Source of the DNA: CAYJCL01 sp964370475
Lineage (GTDB): Bacteria > Bacillota_I > Bacilli_A > RF39 > UBA660
NCBI GenBank assembly: GCA_964370475.1
Contig: CAYJJI010000002.1
Location: 1-64,000 of the forward strand
Length of the DNA stretch: 64,000 bases
Direction of reading: 5' to 3'
A program made the translations under genes and the position numbers. The stretch's first letter is position 1. Each line of letters begins with the position of its first letter. Below the pieces are notes generated by a model. That model saw nothing but the letters and a program-made list of their open reading frames with translations. It was not told the origin of the DNA and did not search any database. This document shows positions 43,536 to 52,045 of this stretch, in pieces.

Positions 43536-43542
43536 GGCATTT
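43515..43542 (-). terminator. Intrinsic terminator of the 43.5-45.8 kb cassette
   Basis: The arms AAATGCCTTT (43521-43530) and AAAGGCATTT (43533-43542) form a long stem, and TTTTTTAAT follows on the minus strand. The rpsF promoter -35 is embedded in it. Confidence 0.8.
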
Positions 43543-43554
43543 AATAATACACTA

Positions 43555-43791
43555 TTAGGCTCTTTGTGAGTTAGCCATAAATATTTCTAATACTTTTTTT
43601 AATTCTACTGGATCTTTAATATCTGCTATACTAACTGAATCTCCAGTTCTTACTATTTGACCTAGTATTATGTTTTCAGTTTCCGTTGCTTTATTAGTTA
43701 CGTCCAGACACATTACATAATGATTATCTGATAATAATTCATCTAATACATAGAATTTTTTATTATTTACTTCTAAAACTTTATCTCTCAT
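43555..43791 (-). CDS. Small hypothetical protein, third gene of the unknown cassette
   Basis: A 78-residue protein in the style of a small beta-barrel fold: KVLEVNNKKFYVLDELLSDNHYVMCLDV, with a C-terminal helix VELKKVLEIFMANSQ (in two blocks). It is loosely reminiscent of DUF1292-like proteins and of the first gene of the same cassette, but I cannot assign it. ATG 43791 lies four bases after the stop of the repeat-rich gene, behind GGGTG. It ends at the rpsF upstream terminator. Confidence 0.7.
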   Translation of the reverse strand: MRDKVLEVNNKKFYVLDELLSDNHYVMCLDVTNKATETENIILGQIVRTGDSVSIADIKDPVELKKVLEIFMANSQRA

Positions 43792-43795
43792 ATGG

Positions 43796-45511
43796 TTACA
43801 CCCTACCCATTCCGTTTTCAATAATGTTAAATGCTTCTTTCGTTAAATTAACATATGCTTGGTGTCCATGATTTGAATTGACACTTCCTACAACTTCAGT
43901 TACACCATCAAGATTCGCTACTTCACTTAGTGAACTAATTTCAACCGGTCCGTTTCCTGTCATAGCTACTATCTTATCATAATGTGATCCATATTGTGGA
44001 TCAATCCATTCAAGTGGCATTTCAGGACTTATTCCATCTACTGCTAATTGAGTTGAATCATATACACTGTCTAAATTAGTATGACTTACAGCATCTCCTA
44101 CATTTATATCAGGTATTGTAGGTTCAGTAGGTATTGTAGGATCAGTAGGTATTGTAGGATCTACTGGCATTGTTGGATCTGTTGTTGGCAAATCACCTGG
44201 TAATTTGTCAACGCCAATATCTGATCCAATTATACCTGTAGCTAGTGATGTTATACCTGCAGTTATTTGAGCGGTAGTTGTAACAGTTTTTAAATCGTTA
44301 TAAAATTGTTCACTTCCCCAATAAGCTTTTAATCCACCAACTCTTTCTTTGATTTCTTCGTCTGCTTCTGAGATTCCTTCTATCTTTTCAGGATTTTTTT
44401 GTTCGTTAACCTTTGCTAATTGAATTTTTTTAATTTGAACGTTTGCAAATTTCTTTACACCCATTCCTACTAAATTTAGTGCTATAGTTCCGTACGGTCC
44501 ACCAGCCAATGCTACAGTTGCACCAATTGCTGCTCCTAATACATATTTAGATGCATTTTTAACAAATTTCCATACTGCTGCTTTATTTTTACCTTTTTTT
44601 GTGGCTTTTTTTCTTTTCTTATCTTCTTCTAATTCAATAGCGTTATTTAGTTTTTCTTCAAGAATTTTAATTTTATCTTCAAGTGCTTCCGTTTTTTTCT
44701 TTTGTTCTTCATATAATGATCTATAATCTATTATATCTTTTTTTTCTGAGTCCTTATCTTCTTTGTTTTCATTTTGTTTGTTTTCTTGTTGTTGTACTTG
44801 AAGTTGATTATTTTGTTTGTTTTCTTGTTGTTGTACTTGTATTTGATTATTTTGCCTTACTTGTAGTTGATTTTCCTTATTATTTGCTAGTTGCTTTATC
44901 ATTTCAGAATTACGTGCTGCTTCAAGTAATTCAGGATAATTTCCTAAATTACTTCCAATTGAGTTACCTTCATACAAATAATTGTATAGGGTTTCTTGTA
45001 TTGAATGATCCATTAACATTAATCTTACTCGTTCATCACTTGATAATTCTATATATTGATGTAGCATAGCTAACTCTTGTGTAGTTAAGTATGCTTCGAT
45101 ATTTTGTGGAAGATCAGTTAATTGGAAATTCATATTATTTTTTATTACATTTTCAAATTCCATATTTTTATCAGTAACTTTTGATATTATTGCTACTATT
45201 TTGCTAAATGTGATATCTGTATTTTTTTCTTTATCAATCATATTCGTTTCTTCTAATACATTATTATTTTCATCATATGTTATTACTATATTCTCTTTTT
45301 GAGGTCCTTTGTTTTTTGCTTTTTGTAATTTTTCATATAAATTTTTAAGTTCACCTTGATCTTCTGTTTTAACATAAAAACGATAATCAAATATGTCTGC
45401 TTGTGATCCATTCCATTTGATTTCTACTTTTTTTCCTTTATAATCATTAGATACCATCAAATTTTGTATAGCTTTTCTAATTTCTTCAAGAGTTGTTGGA
45501 TTTTCTGTCAT
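43796..45511 (-). CDS. Repeat-rich, membrane-associated protein of unknown function
   Basis: A 571-residue protein not recognised. Residues about 1-110 are a soluble start. A helical middle follows (YPELLEAARNSEM, about 190-205), then a Gln/Asn-rich stretch with two 13-residue repeats QxQVQQQENKQNN (about 215-250). A coiled coil lies at about 262-305, then a lysine block and a glycine/alanine hydrophobic helix (about 322-345). A second Thr/Ala/Ile/Gly-rich hydrophobic stretch is at about 412-435, followed by a Pro/Thr linker with four DPTIP-like repeats (about 443-467) and a C-terminal domain of about 100 residues ending GMGRV. The two hydrophobic stretches suggest membrane insertion. It begins one base after the upstream gene. 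Confidence 0.8.
   Translation of the reverse strand: MTENPTTLEEIRKAIQNLMVSNDYKGKKVEIKWNGSQADIFDYRFYVKTEDQGELKNLYEKLQKAKNKGPQKENIVITYDENNNVLEETNMIDKEKNTDITFSKIVAIISKVTDKNMEFENVIKNNMNFQLTDLPQNIEAYLTTQELAMLHQYIELSSDERVRLMLMDHSIQETLYNYLYEGNSIGSNLGNYPELLEAARNSEMIKQLANNKENQLQVRQNNQIQVQQQENKQNNQLQVQQQENKQNENKEDKDSEKKDIIDYRSLYEEQKKKTEALEDKIKILEEKLNNAIELEEDKKRKKATKKGKNKAAVWKFVKNASKYVLGAAIGATVALAGGPYGTIALNLVGMGVKKFANVQIKKIQLAKVNEQKNPEKIEGISEADEEIKERVGGLKAYWGSEQFYNDLKTVTTTAQITAGITSLATGIIGSDIGVDKLPGDLPTTDPTMPVDPTIPTDPTIPTEPTIPDINVGDAVSHTNLDSVYDSTQLAVDGISPEMPLEWIDPQYGSHYDKIVAMTGNGPVEISSLSEVANLDGVTEVVGSVNSNHGHQAYVNLTKEAFNIIENGMGRV
44111..44180. repeat. 18-base tandem repeats encoding Pro-Thr linker
   Basis: About four tandem 18-base units of the form GGATCAGTAGGTATTGTA code the DPTIP-type hexapeptides of the repeat-rich protein. 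Such short in-frame units can vary in copy number. Confidence 0.75.
44772..44849. repeat. 39-base direct repeat encoding Gln-rich segment
   Basis: Two adjoining 39-base units (44772-44810 and 44811-44849) differ at only a few positions and encode the 13-residue Gln/Asn repeats. Confidence 0.85.
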
Positions 45512-45512
45512 G

Positions 45513-45782
45513 TTAGTTATCCCCCTTTAAGTTTTCGTTATAATAATCCACTAATTTTTGAATATCCTTAGAGAATATTGGCATGATTTCTTCTAATATA
45601 TCTTTATTAGTTTCATCAGCTACTGTATCTTCAATAACATTGATTACTTTATACTCCTCTGTTGGTTCTTCTTTGTCTAATTTGTTAATTAGTGCATATG
45701 TCATTTCTTTATGATTAATTACGTCTAAAACTACGTAGTCCTGATTATCATATTCAATAACGTCTGATATTTCTAAATTCAT
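45513..45782 (-). CDS. DUF1292-like small protein, first gene of the unknown cassette
   Basis: An 89-residue acidic protein starting LEISDVIEYDNQDYVVLDVI and containing TYALINKLDKEEPTEEYKV, a beta-barrel pattern like DUF1292/YrzB-type proteins, then a helical end. The start follows AGGAGG. One base separates its stop from the next ATG. Its likeness to the third gene of the cassette suggests duplication, but this is by eye only. Confidence 0.7.
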   Translation of the reverse strand: MNLEISDVIEYDNQDYVVLDVINHKEMTYALINKLDKEEPTEEYKVINVIEDTVADETNKDILEEIMPIFSKDIQKLVDYYNENLKGDN

Positions 45783-45816
45783 ATCTGATTCCTCCTATTG
45801 TAGTAATTATATCACA

Positions 45817-46581
45817 CTACTTTTTCTTTGTCATTACCTTGTTTTTTATATTTACATCTTGTAATTCTTTATTTCTTTTTCTTATTAACTGATATAAAAT
45901 AGTAGCTATTACAATACCTGTTACTTCTATTGTTAATAATGGATTAAAGAATTTTAAAAATGGGTAAATATTTACTATATAAGCTGGTATTTCCGATGAA
46001 TATATATAATTCATATCAAATATTATATTAAATGGCATCATACCGAATATCAATATATTTACAAATATTGCTGACTTTATAATGTGTTTCAATTCTATTT
46101 TGTAGTTAAGTGCAAAATATGAGAAGAAACTAGCTACTATAAATACATGATGAGAAATAAAATATTCATAAAATTTGAAATAATCCCAACTTGAAGGTAG
46201 TTCTGGCCACAACATCGCTGGTATCGGTCCTATAAAAGATAAAAAGAATGTATATTTAAGTAAGTTATCTTTTTTAGCGTATATTGCATATATAAATATA
46301 TAATTTGATATGAAACATAAATGAAATGGTAAATGTATTTTATAGTCGAATATACCATATGCGATATTGGTTACTAAGTAGAATACTTGACTTACTAACA
46401 TTATTGTTGCCAATATCACTAATATTTTTCTTGATTTTTTTTCGTCTATTTTCGATATTTTATCCCTAAATATATATATTAATATCATCGGTATTACTGC
46501 TAGTAATATACTAAATATATGGTTGAATCCAAACATATTGTAGCTTGGTCCTGGATTATTATTAACAATGAATTCTTTCAT
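45817..46581 (-). CDS. YwaF/TMEM164-like integral membrane protein
   Basis: A 254-residue membrane protein with about seven helices, matching the TIGR02206/YwaF family. FGFNHIFSILLAVIP opens the chain, IHLPFHLCFISNYIF carries the conserved His-Leu-Cys, and HHVFIVASFF is in a later helix. The family is distantly related to eukaryotic TMEM164, and its function in bacteria is not established. The start ATG overlaps the ychF stop (TAATG), so it is coexpressed with ychF. Confidence 0.82.
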   Translation of the reverse strand: MKEFIVNNNPGPSYNMFGFNHIFSILLAVIPMILIYIFRDKISKIDEKKSRKILVILATIMLVSQVFYLVTNIAYGIFDYKIHLPFHLCFISNYIFIYAIYAKKDNLLKYTFFLSFIGPIPAMLWPELPSSWDYFKFYEYFISHHVFIVASFFSYFALNYKIELKHIIKSAIFVNILIFGMMPFNIIFDMNYIYSSEIPAYIVNIYPFLKFFNPLLTIEVTGIVIATILYQLIRKRNKELQDVNIKNKVMTKKK

Positions 46582-47681
46582 TAAACATTAAACCTGAAGT
46601 GACAAATATCTCCATCTTTCATTATATATTCTTTTCCTTCTAATCTTAATTTTCCTGCTTCTTTTACTGATTTTTCATCTTTTAGTTTTTCTAAATCTTC
46701 ATAGCTCATTACTTCTGCTTTGATGAAACCTCTTTCGAAATCTGTATGTATTATTCCTGCACAGCCTGGAGCTTTAGTATCTTTAATAAATGTCCACGCT
46801 CTTACTTCATCTACTCCTACTGTAAAAAACGTTTGTAGTCCTAGTAAATCGTATGTAGCTCTTATGAGTAAATCTAATCCACTATTATTAATATTTAGCT
46901 CTTGTAAAAATAATAATTTTTCTTCTTCACTTAATTCTGATAATTCACTTTCAATTTTTGCACTCATTAAAATTACTTTTGCTTCTTCTGTTTTTGCATA
47001 TTCTTCTACTAGTTTTGTATACTCATTTCTTCCAATAACTGCATCTTCTTCATTAACGTTAGCTACATATATTATTGGTTTTTCTGTAATAAAATTAAAG
47101 TTTTTAATAATTAGTTTTTCTTCTTTATCTAACCCTAATGTTCTTATTGCTTTATTATTCATTAATGTATCTTTTATTTTTGTTAATATTTCTAATTCTA
47201 ATAGAGCTTCACGATCTTTAGTTGTATGGGCTTTCTTTTCTATTTTACCTATTCTATTTTCTACTATTTCTAAATCTGCAAAGATTAGTTCTAGATTAAT
47301 TATTTCTATATCTCTGATTGGGTCTATATCACCTTCTACATGAGTTATATCTTCATCTTGAAAACATCTTACTACTTCGACTATAGCATCAACTTCTCTA
47401 ATATGTGATAAGAATTTATTACCTAAACCTTCTCCTTTAGAAGCTCCTTTTACTAAACCTGCTATGTCTGTGAATTCAAATGTTGTAGGTACTAGACTTT
47501 TTGGATTATACATATTATTTAAGTTGTCTAATCTTTTATCTGGTACTGTTACTACTCCCACATTTGGTTCTATTGTAGCAAACGGATAGTTTGCTGCTAA
47601 TATATTTTTCTTTGTTATTGCGTTGAATAATGTAGACTTTCCTACATTTGGTAATCCAACTATTCCTGCTTTTAATGCCAT
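46581..47681 (-). CDS. ychF: Redox-regulated ATPase YchF
   Basis: YchF is a ribosome-associated Obg-family P-loop protein that prefers ATP over GTP. The 366-residue protein has Walker A GLPNVGKST (9-17), FTDIAGLVKGASKGEGLGNKFL and NVNEED in place of the GTP-specific NKxD, and a C-terminal TGS domain starting TFFTVGVDEVRAWTF. It lies between parAB and rpsF as in Bacillus (yyaF). Confidence 0.97.
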   Translation of the reverse strand: MALKAGIVGLPNVGKSTLFNAITKKNILAANYPFATIEPNVGVVTVPDKRLDNLNNMYNPKSLVPTTFEFTDIAGLVKGASKGEGLGNKFLSHIREVDAIVEVVRCFQDEDITHVEGDIDPIRDIEIINLELIFADLEIVENRIGKIEKKAHTTKDREALLELEILTKIKDTLMNNKAIRTLGLDKEEKLIIKNFNFITEKPIIYVANVNEEDAVIGRNEYTKLVEEYAKTEEAKVILMSAKIESELSELSEEEKLLFLQELNINNSGLDLLIRATYDLLGLQTFFTVGVDEVRAWTFIKDTKAPGCAGIIHTDFERGFIKAEVMSYEDLEKLKDEKSVKEAGKLRLEGKEYIMKDGDICHFRFNV

Positions 47682-47701
47682 TCATATCACCTTTCTTAAT
47701 T

Positions 47702-47735
47702 ATATAAAAAAACAACTGAAATATCAATTGTTTTA
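47702..47735 (-). terminator. Intrinsic terminator after the AbgT-like gene
   Basis: The arms AACAATTGA and TCAGTTGTT pair with one wobble around a four-base loop, and a T run follows on the minus strand, just after the stop at 47739. It separates the gene from ychF. Confidence 0.7.
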
Positions 47736-47738
47736 CGT

Positions 47739-49268
47739 CTATACTGTAGTTAATCCTTCTAAACCTAGCGGAATACCTGCAATATACCATACTATCGCCA
47801 ATAACAATAGTCCTATACCTACTAAAATAGAGTACGGTACTTGATATTTAATAGTTGTAAATAAACTTACCGGCTTGGTATTTTGGTTATATTTTTCAAT
47901 ATATGATAAATATATTACAAAATATGCTAGTAATGGTGTTAAACCTGTTGTTACAGATTCACTAAAACGCATTACTATTTGAGCAAATTCTGGACTCAGT
48001 CCCGAGTTCATGAACGCTTGAACTGCTCCTACAGATAATATTGCCCATTTTGTTGGTCCACTTGGAATAAAGATATGAGCTATTGCTCCTAAAATAAATA
48101 CCATTATTATTAGTGGAATATTTGAAAATCCGGCATTAGTTATTATATTAGCGAAGTACGCTAATATAACTGTACCTATTTCTGTTGCTTTGAATACATT
48201 TATTAAAACTGATGCAAATAATATTAATATTAATGTTTTACCTGTTCCATCTAATGAATGACTTAAATGGTCACAAAAATCGTTATTATTTTTTATTGAT
48301 TTTGAGCCTATACCATATAAAAGACCTAGAATTATAAAGAATATTGTAACGATAAATACAAATCCATTACTAAAAAATGATTCATAACTAAATAATTTAT
48401 CAATGTATAATTCTTGGCTATAATCTAGTAAACTACCACTAAGCGGAAGTCCAGGAATAATACTATATATTATTATTAATAAGTATACTAGTCCTCCCAT
48501 CGATGCTAGAACTAAGCCTCTGTAATCTTTTCTTGTTACTTTGTATTCTTTTTTCTCTTCTTTATATTCGTATTTAATTACTTTATCTGCTATTATTTTT
48601 TCTGTTACATAAGTAATTATGAATGCTGTTAGTGCAACAGCTATGACCATTATAAATAGAAATAATGTTGTTGTTACATTAAAGTTTGAGACTATATTAG
48701 CACTTAGTACTGTGCTATTTAACATAGTACTATCTACTGCTGTAAATATTATACTTAGTCCAGATCCAGCCGTTAATGCGGCATATGATGCTACAATACC
48801 TATAATAGGATTTCTTCTACCATGTAGGAACAATAAAGCGCTTAGAGGTATTAAAATTATATAGCTTAAATCTCCTATAATACTACTTAGTATTCCTATT
48901 AACACTAACACAAATGTAATAGTATTTTTGTTTATATTTTTAGTCCATAAAGTGAATATAGTTTTTAGAAATCCACTTTTTTCCATTATACCTATACCTA
49001 TTAAAATTATTATAAGCATACTTAATGGTGCAAACGTCGCAAAGTTGGAAACTGTGCTAGTAAATATGTACTTTATCCCTGATAAACTGAATAAAGACTC
49101 AACTGTTACTAGTACAGTCTCGTATTCATTTGTATTAGGGTTGATTTTGTAGTATGTTGATTCAAATCCTATTAAACTTAGAAATCCACTTAATATTATT
49201 GTAATTAAAATGAGTATGGAAAAAGTCATTATTGGATTTAATACTAATTTGTTTTTTAGTTTGTCCAT
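47739..49268 (-). CDS. AbgT family transporter
   Basis: A 509-residue inner-membrane protein with about twelve hydrophobic segments, matching the AbgT (p-aminobenzoyl-glutamate transporter) family. SYAALTAGSGLSIIF, SHSLDGTGKTLILILFASVLI and HIFIPSGPTKWAIL are characteristic. Some AbgT members export sulfonamides or antimetabolites rather than importing p-aminobenzoyl-glutamate, so substrate and direction are open. It sits between DUF951 and ychF, where Bacillus has no transporter, and has a one-base gap to DUF951. Confidence 0.9.
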   Translation of the reverse strand: MDKLKNKLVLNPIMTFSILILITIILSGFLSLIGFESTYYKINPNTNEYETVLVTVESLFSLSGIKYIFTSTVSNFATFAPLSMLIIILIGIGIMEKSGFLKTIFTLWTKNINKNTITFVLVLIGILSSIIGDLSYIILIPLSALLFLHGRRNPIIGIVASYAALTAGSGLSIIFTAVDSTMLNSTVLSANIVSNFNVTTTLFLFIMVIAVALTAFIITYVTEKIIADKVIKYEYKEEKKEYKVTRKDYRGLVLASMGGLVYLLIIIYSIIPGLPLSGSLLDYSQELYIDKLFSYESFFSNGFVFIVTIFFIILGLLYGIGSKSIKNNNDFCDHLSHSLDGTGKTLILILFASVLINVFKATEIGTVILAYFANIITNAGFSNIPLIIMVFILGAIAHIFIPSGPTKWAILSVGAVQAFMNSGLSPEFAQIVMRFSESVTTGLTPLLAYFVIYLSYIEKYNQNTKPVSLFTTIKYQVPYSILVGIGLLLLAIVWYIAGIPLGLEGLTTV

Positions 49269-49269
49269 T

Positions 49270-49455
49270 TTACTCTCCTATTACTTTTTTCATTTTTTTA
49301 TCAAAATCTAATCTATCAATCATAATTTCTCTATTACAATTTAAACATTTGATTTTTACATCTACACCCACTCTTGTTATTATCCATTCGTTAGATTGAC
49401 AAGCGTGTGGTTTTTTCATGATTACTTTATCATTAATTTTTATTGGTCTTACCAC
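49270..49455 (-). CDS. DUF951 family protein (YyzM-like)
   Basis: A 61-residue basic protein with a zinc-ribbon-like pair of knuckles, HACQ and CLNC, and the family tail RLDFDKKMKKVIG. Known as YyzM in Bacillus, it lies near parB there too. The start is GTG 49455, set by GGAGGT. It begins inside the last codons of mscS (23-base overlap). Confidence 0.88.
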   Translation of the reverse strand: MVRPIKINDKVIMKKPHACQSNEWIITRVGVDVKIKCLNCNREIMIDRLDFDKKMKKVIGE

Positions 49456-50266
49456 TATGAACCTCCAGTTGTGGGTACGGAATTTTTATATTTGATTTAT
49501 CTAATTTCATTTTGATCAATTTTAAACATTCTCTTCTTATTCCCCATTGTTGTTCTTGATGACATGTTATTTTAATTCTATAATTTACCGAATTAACATC
49601 TAAGTCTTGAATACCTAAGTATTCTATCTTATTTTCTTTAATACCTTCAATTGTTGGCATTTCACTTATTAATTCGTTAATAACTTTTTCTACTTTTTCT
49701 ACTTTTTCTTCATATGCTATTGGGATATCTATGATTACATCAGCTGATTTTTGAGAAATATTTATTATCTCGATAATATTTCTATTAGCTATTATTAATA
49801 CTTCTCCATTAACACTTTTAATTCTTGTTGATTTTAGTCCAAAAGATATTACTTCTCCTGTGAAGTTATTTGTATTTGGATATCTTACTATATCTCCAAC
49901 AACGAAATAGTTTTCTAATATAATTGTAATTCCTGAAATAATATCTTTTAGAGTATCTTGTAGTGCAAGCCCTAATACTACTCCAACAACTCCTAAACCT
50001 GCAATAATAGATATTGTATCAATACCAAACAATTCTAATATAATTATTAAAGCAATTATCATTATTGCATATTTAATTACGTTTTGTACTAAGTTAATTA
50101 CAGTTTTTGATCTTTTTATTTGATATGGAGTTTTTCCATTAAATGCTATTTTATTTGTTATTTGAATAGCTAGTCTATAAACGATCAACGATAAGATTAT
50201 AGTTATAGCTGTTCCATATATTTCTGGTTGTAGTATAAAGTCTATAATGTTTTCTATTAAGTTCAT
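49433..50266 (-). CDS. mscS: Small-conductance mechanosensitive channel, MscS family
   Basis: A 277-residue MscS-type channel that opens upon membrane stretch to relieve hypo-osmotic shock. Three N-terminal helices (about 15-105) include the pore-lining TM3, IAGLGVVGVVLGLALQDTLKD, with Gly/Ala packing. The beta domain carries VGDIVRYPNTNNFTGEVI, and a C-terminal alpha/beta part follows. The start ATG 50266 has GAGGAA six bases upstream. It begins four bases after the parB stop. Confidence 0.93.
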   Translation of the reverse strand: MNLIENIIDFILQPEIYGTAITIILSLIVYRLAIQITNKIAFNGKTPYQIKRSKTVINLVQNVIKYAIMIIALIIILELFGIDTISIIAGLGVVGVVLGLALQDTLKDIISGITIILENYFVVGDIVRYPNTNNFTGEVISFGLKSTRIKSVNGEVLIIANRNIIEIINISQKSADVIIDIPIAYEEKVEKVEKVINELISEMPTIEGIKENKIEYLGIQDLDVNSVNYRIKITCHQEQQWGIRRECLKLIKMKLDKSNIKIPYPQLEVHSGKTNKN

Positions 50267-50267
50267 T

Positions 50268-51152
50268 TTATTCCTCACCCAATTCTAAACCGATTATTTC
50301 TAGTATTCTCTCTAAATCTTTTTCATTATCATAAGCTATTTCTATTTTTTTAGGTTTTATTTTAACTTTTGATCCTACTTTTTCGCATAAGTGTTTTTCG
50401 TATATTGATGTTCTTATACTTGGTATAGTTTTTTTGATAGTGTTTACTCTAGGTATATAATCTTCTTTAGTAATTCTTTCTAAATCTCTAACACTAAGTT
50501 CTTGTTCTATAACTTTATTTGCAAGATTTAAAATTTGTGTTTGGTCTGCTAATTTACTTAATACTCTTGCATGCCCCATTGAAATTTTTTGATCGGAAAC
50601 ATATTGTTTTACTTCTTCTGGAAGTCTTAACAATCCCAATAAATTTGTGATATGACTTCTACTTTTTCCGAATTTTTCAGATACTGCTTCTTGTGTTAGA
50701 TTTTCAAATTTTATTATTTTTTCGTAAGCTTCTGCTTCTTCTATAGGATTTAAATTTTCTCTTTGAATATTTTCAATTAGAGCTATTTCCATCATTTCTA
50801 TATCATTAAAATCTTTCACTATTGCAGGGATTGTTTCTAAACCTGCAATTTTTGCAGCTTTTGTTCTTCTTTCTCCCGCAACTATTTCATATCCTTTGAT
50901 ACTTTTTTTAACGATTATAGGTTGTACTATTCCATGTTCTTTGATAGATTCCGCTAATTCATGCAGTGATTTTTCATCAAAAGTTTTTCTCGGTTGATAC
51001 GGATTGCTCCTAATGTCAATTAATGGTATTTCAGCCACTTCTTTATTTGTTGCAGATGTTACTATTTCTTTTTCAAAATTATCAAAATCTATTCTTTCGT
51101 TTGAAAATAGTTGTTCTAATCCTTTTCCTAAAGCTTTTCTTTTAGTTTCCAT
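50268..51152 (-). CDS. parB: Chromosome-partitioning protein ParB (Spo0J)
   Basis: ParB binds parS centromere sites and, as a CTP-dependent clamp, loads SMC. From ATG 51152 it has 294 residues. ALGKGLEQLFS is the ParA-stimulating N-terminus, VAGERRTKAAK the CTP-binding box, and ENLTQEAVSEKFGKSRSHITNLL the helix-turn-helix. The GHARVL motif follows. It overlaps the end of parA by 11 bases. No parS palindrome was seen by eye near it. Confidence 0.96.
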   Translation of the reverse strand: METKRKALGKGLEQLFSNERIDFDNFEKEIVTSATNKEVAEIPLIDIRSNPYQPRKTFDEKSLHELAESIKEHGIVQPIIVKKSIKGYEIVAGERRTKAAKIAGLETIPAIVKDFNDIEMMEIALIENIQRENLNPIEEAEAYEKIIKFENLTQEAVSEKFGKSRSHITNLLGLLRLPEEVKQYVSDQKISMGHARVLSKLADQTQILNLANKVIEQELSVRDLERITKEDYIPRVNTIKKTIPSIRTSIYEKHLCEKVGSKVKIKPKKIEIAYDNEKDLERILEIIGLELGEE

Positions 51153-51927
51153 TTCTCTCAATCACTTCCTTTGCTAAATTTTGATATGCAAGTGTTGCTC
51201 TACTTGTTGAGTCATAATCACTAATTGGTTTTCCATGACTTGGTGCTTCTACTAACCTTACAAGTCTTGGTATTATAGTATCGAATACTTTGTTTCCAAA
51301 GTATTTTCTTACTTCTTCTATTACTTCTAGTCCTATGTTAGTTCTTGAATCTAACATTGTTAATAATACTCCTTCTATTCTCAATTCTGAATTCATATTC
51401 GATTGGATTGTTATTATTGAATTTAATAACTGTGCTATTCCTTCTAGTGCGAAGAATTCACACTGAACTGGAATTATTACCGAATCACTTGCTACTAAGG
51501 CATTCATCGTTGTAATTCCTAAAGATGGCTGACAATCAATAATGATATAATCATACTTTTCTTTTACTGTTTCTAAGACATTTTTTAATTGATCATTTTG
51601 TCTAAATGTTTGGTCTTCTAACATTTTTTTTACAAATTCTACATCTACTCCTGCTAAATTAATTGTTGATGGAATTATAGATAGATTTTTAAACTTAGTT
51701 TTAATAATTGTTTCTGCTGGAGTAGAGTTTAAAGTTATCATATTATAGATATCGTTTTTAAAATCTCCGTTATTATATCCTAATCCAGTTGTAGCATTAC
51801 CTTGCGGATCTAGATCGATTAATAAAGTTTTTTTTCCTTCTTTCCCTAACGCTGCTGCTAAATTTATACTAGAAGTTGTTTTTCCAACTCCTCCTTTTTG
51901 ATTTACTAATGATATTATTTTCGTCAT
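51142..51927 (-). CDS. parA: Chromosome-partitioning ATPase ParA (Soj)
   Basis: A deviant-Walker ATPase of 261 residues, NQKGGVGKTTSSINLAAAL near the N-terminus with the signature Lys, then LLIDLDPQGNATTGLG and IDCQPSLGITTMNALVA. ATG 51927 follows AAAGGTGG; a frame from GTG 51939 crosses that site. With ParB it segregates the origin region and in Bacillus also regulates DnaA. Its presence next to parB supports an origin-proximal position. Confidence 0.97.
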   Translation of the reverse strand: MTKIISLVNQKGGVGKTTSSINLAAALGKEGKKTLLIDLDPQGNATTGLGYNNGDFKNDIYNMITLNSTPAETIIKTKFKNLSIIPSTINLAGVDVEFVKKMLEDQTFRQNDQLKNVLETVKEKYDYIIIDCQPSLGITTMNALVASDSVIIPVQCEFFALEGIAQLLNSIITIQSNMNSELRIEGVLLTMLDSRTNIGLEVIEEVRKYFGNKVFDTIIPRLVRLVEAPSHGKPISDYDSTSRATLAYQNLAKEVIERNGN

Positions 51928-51949
51928 TATGAGTACCACCTTTTCTGTT

Positions 51950-51975
51950 AATGTCTATACTATATTTTATCACAC
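51950..51975 (-). promoter_or_regulatory. Possible promoter of parA-parB
   Basis: A -10 TAAAAT preceded by TGA lies 25-30 bases upstream of parA, with a weak -35 TTTATA about 17 bases away. TATAGT a few bases further along is an alternative -10. Confidence 0.4.
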
Positions 51976-52020
51976 ATTTAAATAATTATAAAATATTTTT
52001 TGAATATATTTTTGCTATTT

Positions 52021-52042
52021 AAAAAAACATCGTTTTACGATG
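52021..52042 (-). terminator. Intrinsic terminator of the second pilin-like gene
   Basis: The stem CATCGT (52028-52033) / ACGATG (52037-52042) has a three-base loop, and seven T follow on the minus strand. Confidence 0.88.
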
Positions 52043-52045
52043 CTT

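Noticed and set aside
44111..44180. Pro-Thr repeats as a stand-alone minisatellite
   Set aside because: They are in frame with the 571-residue gene and code for a regular linker, so they belong to the protein.
46720..47343. A 207-codon plus-strand frame over ychF
   Set aside because: Shadow of ychF, without ribosome site or motifs.
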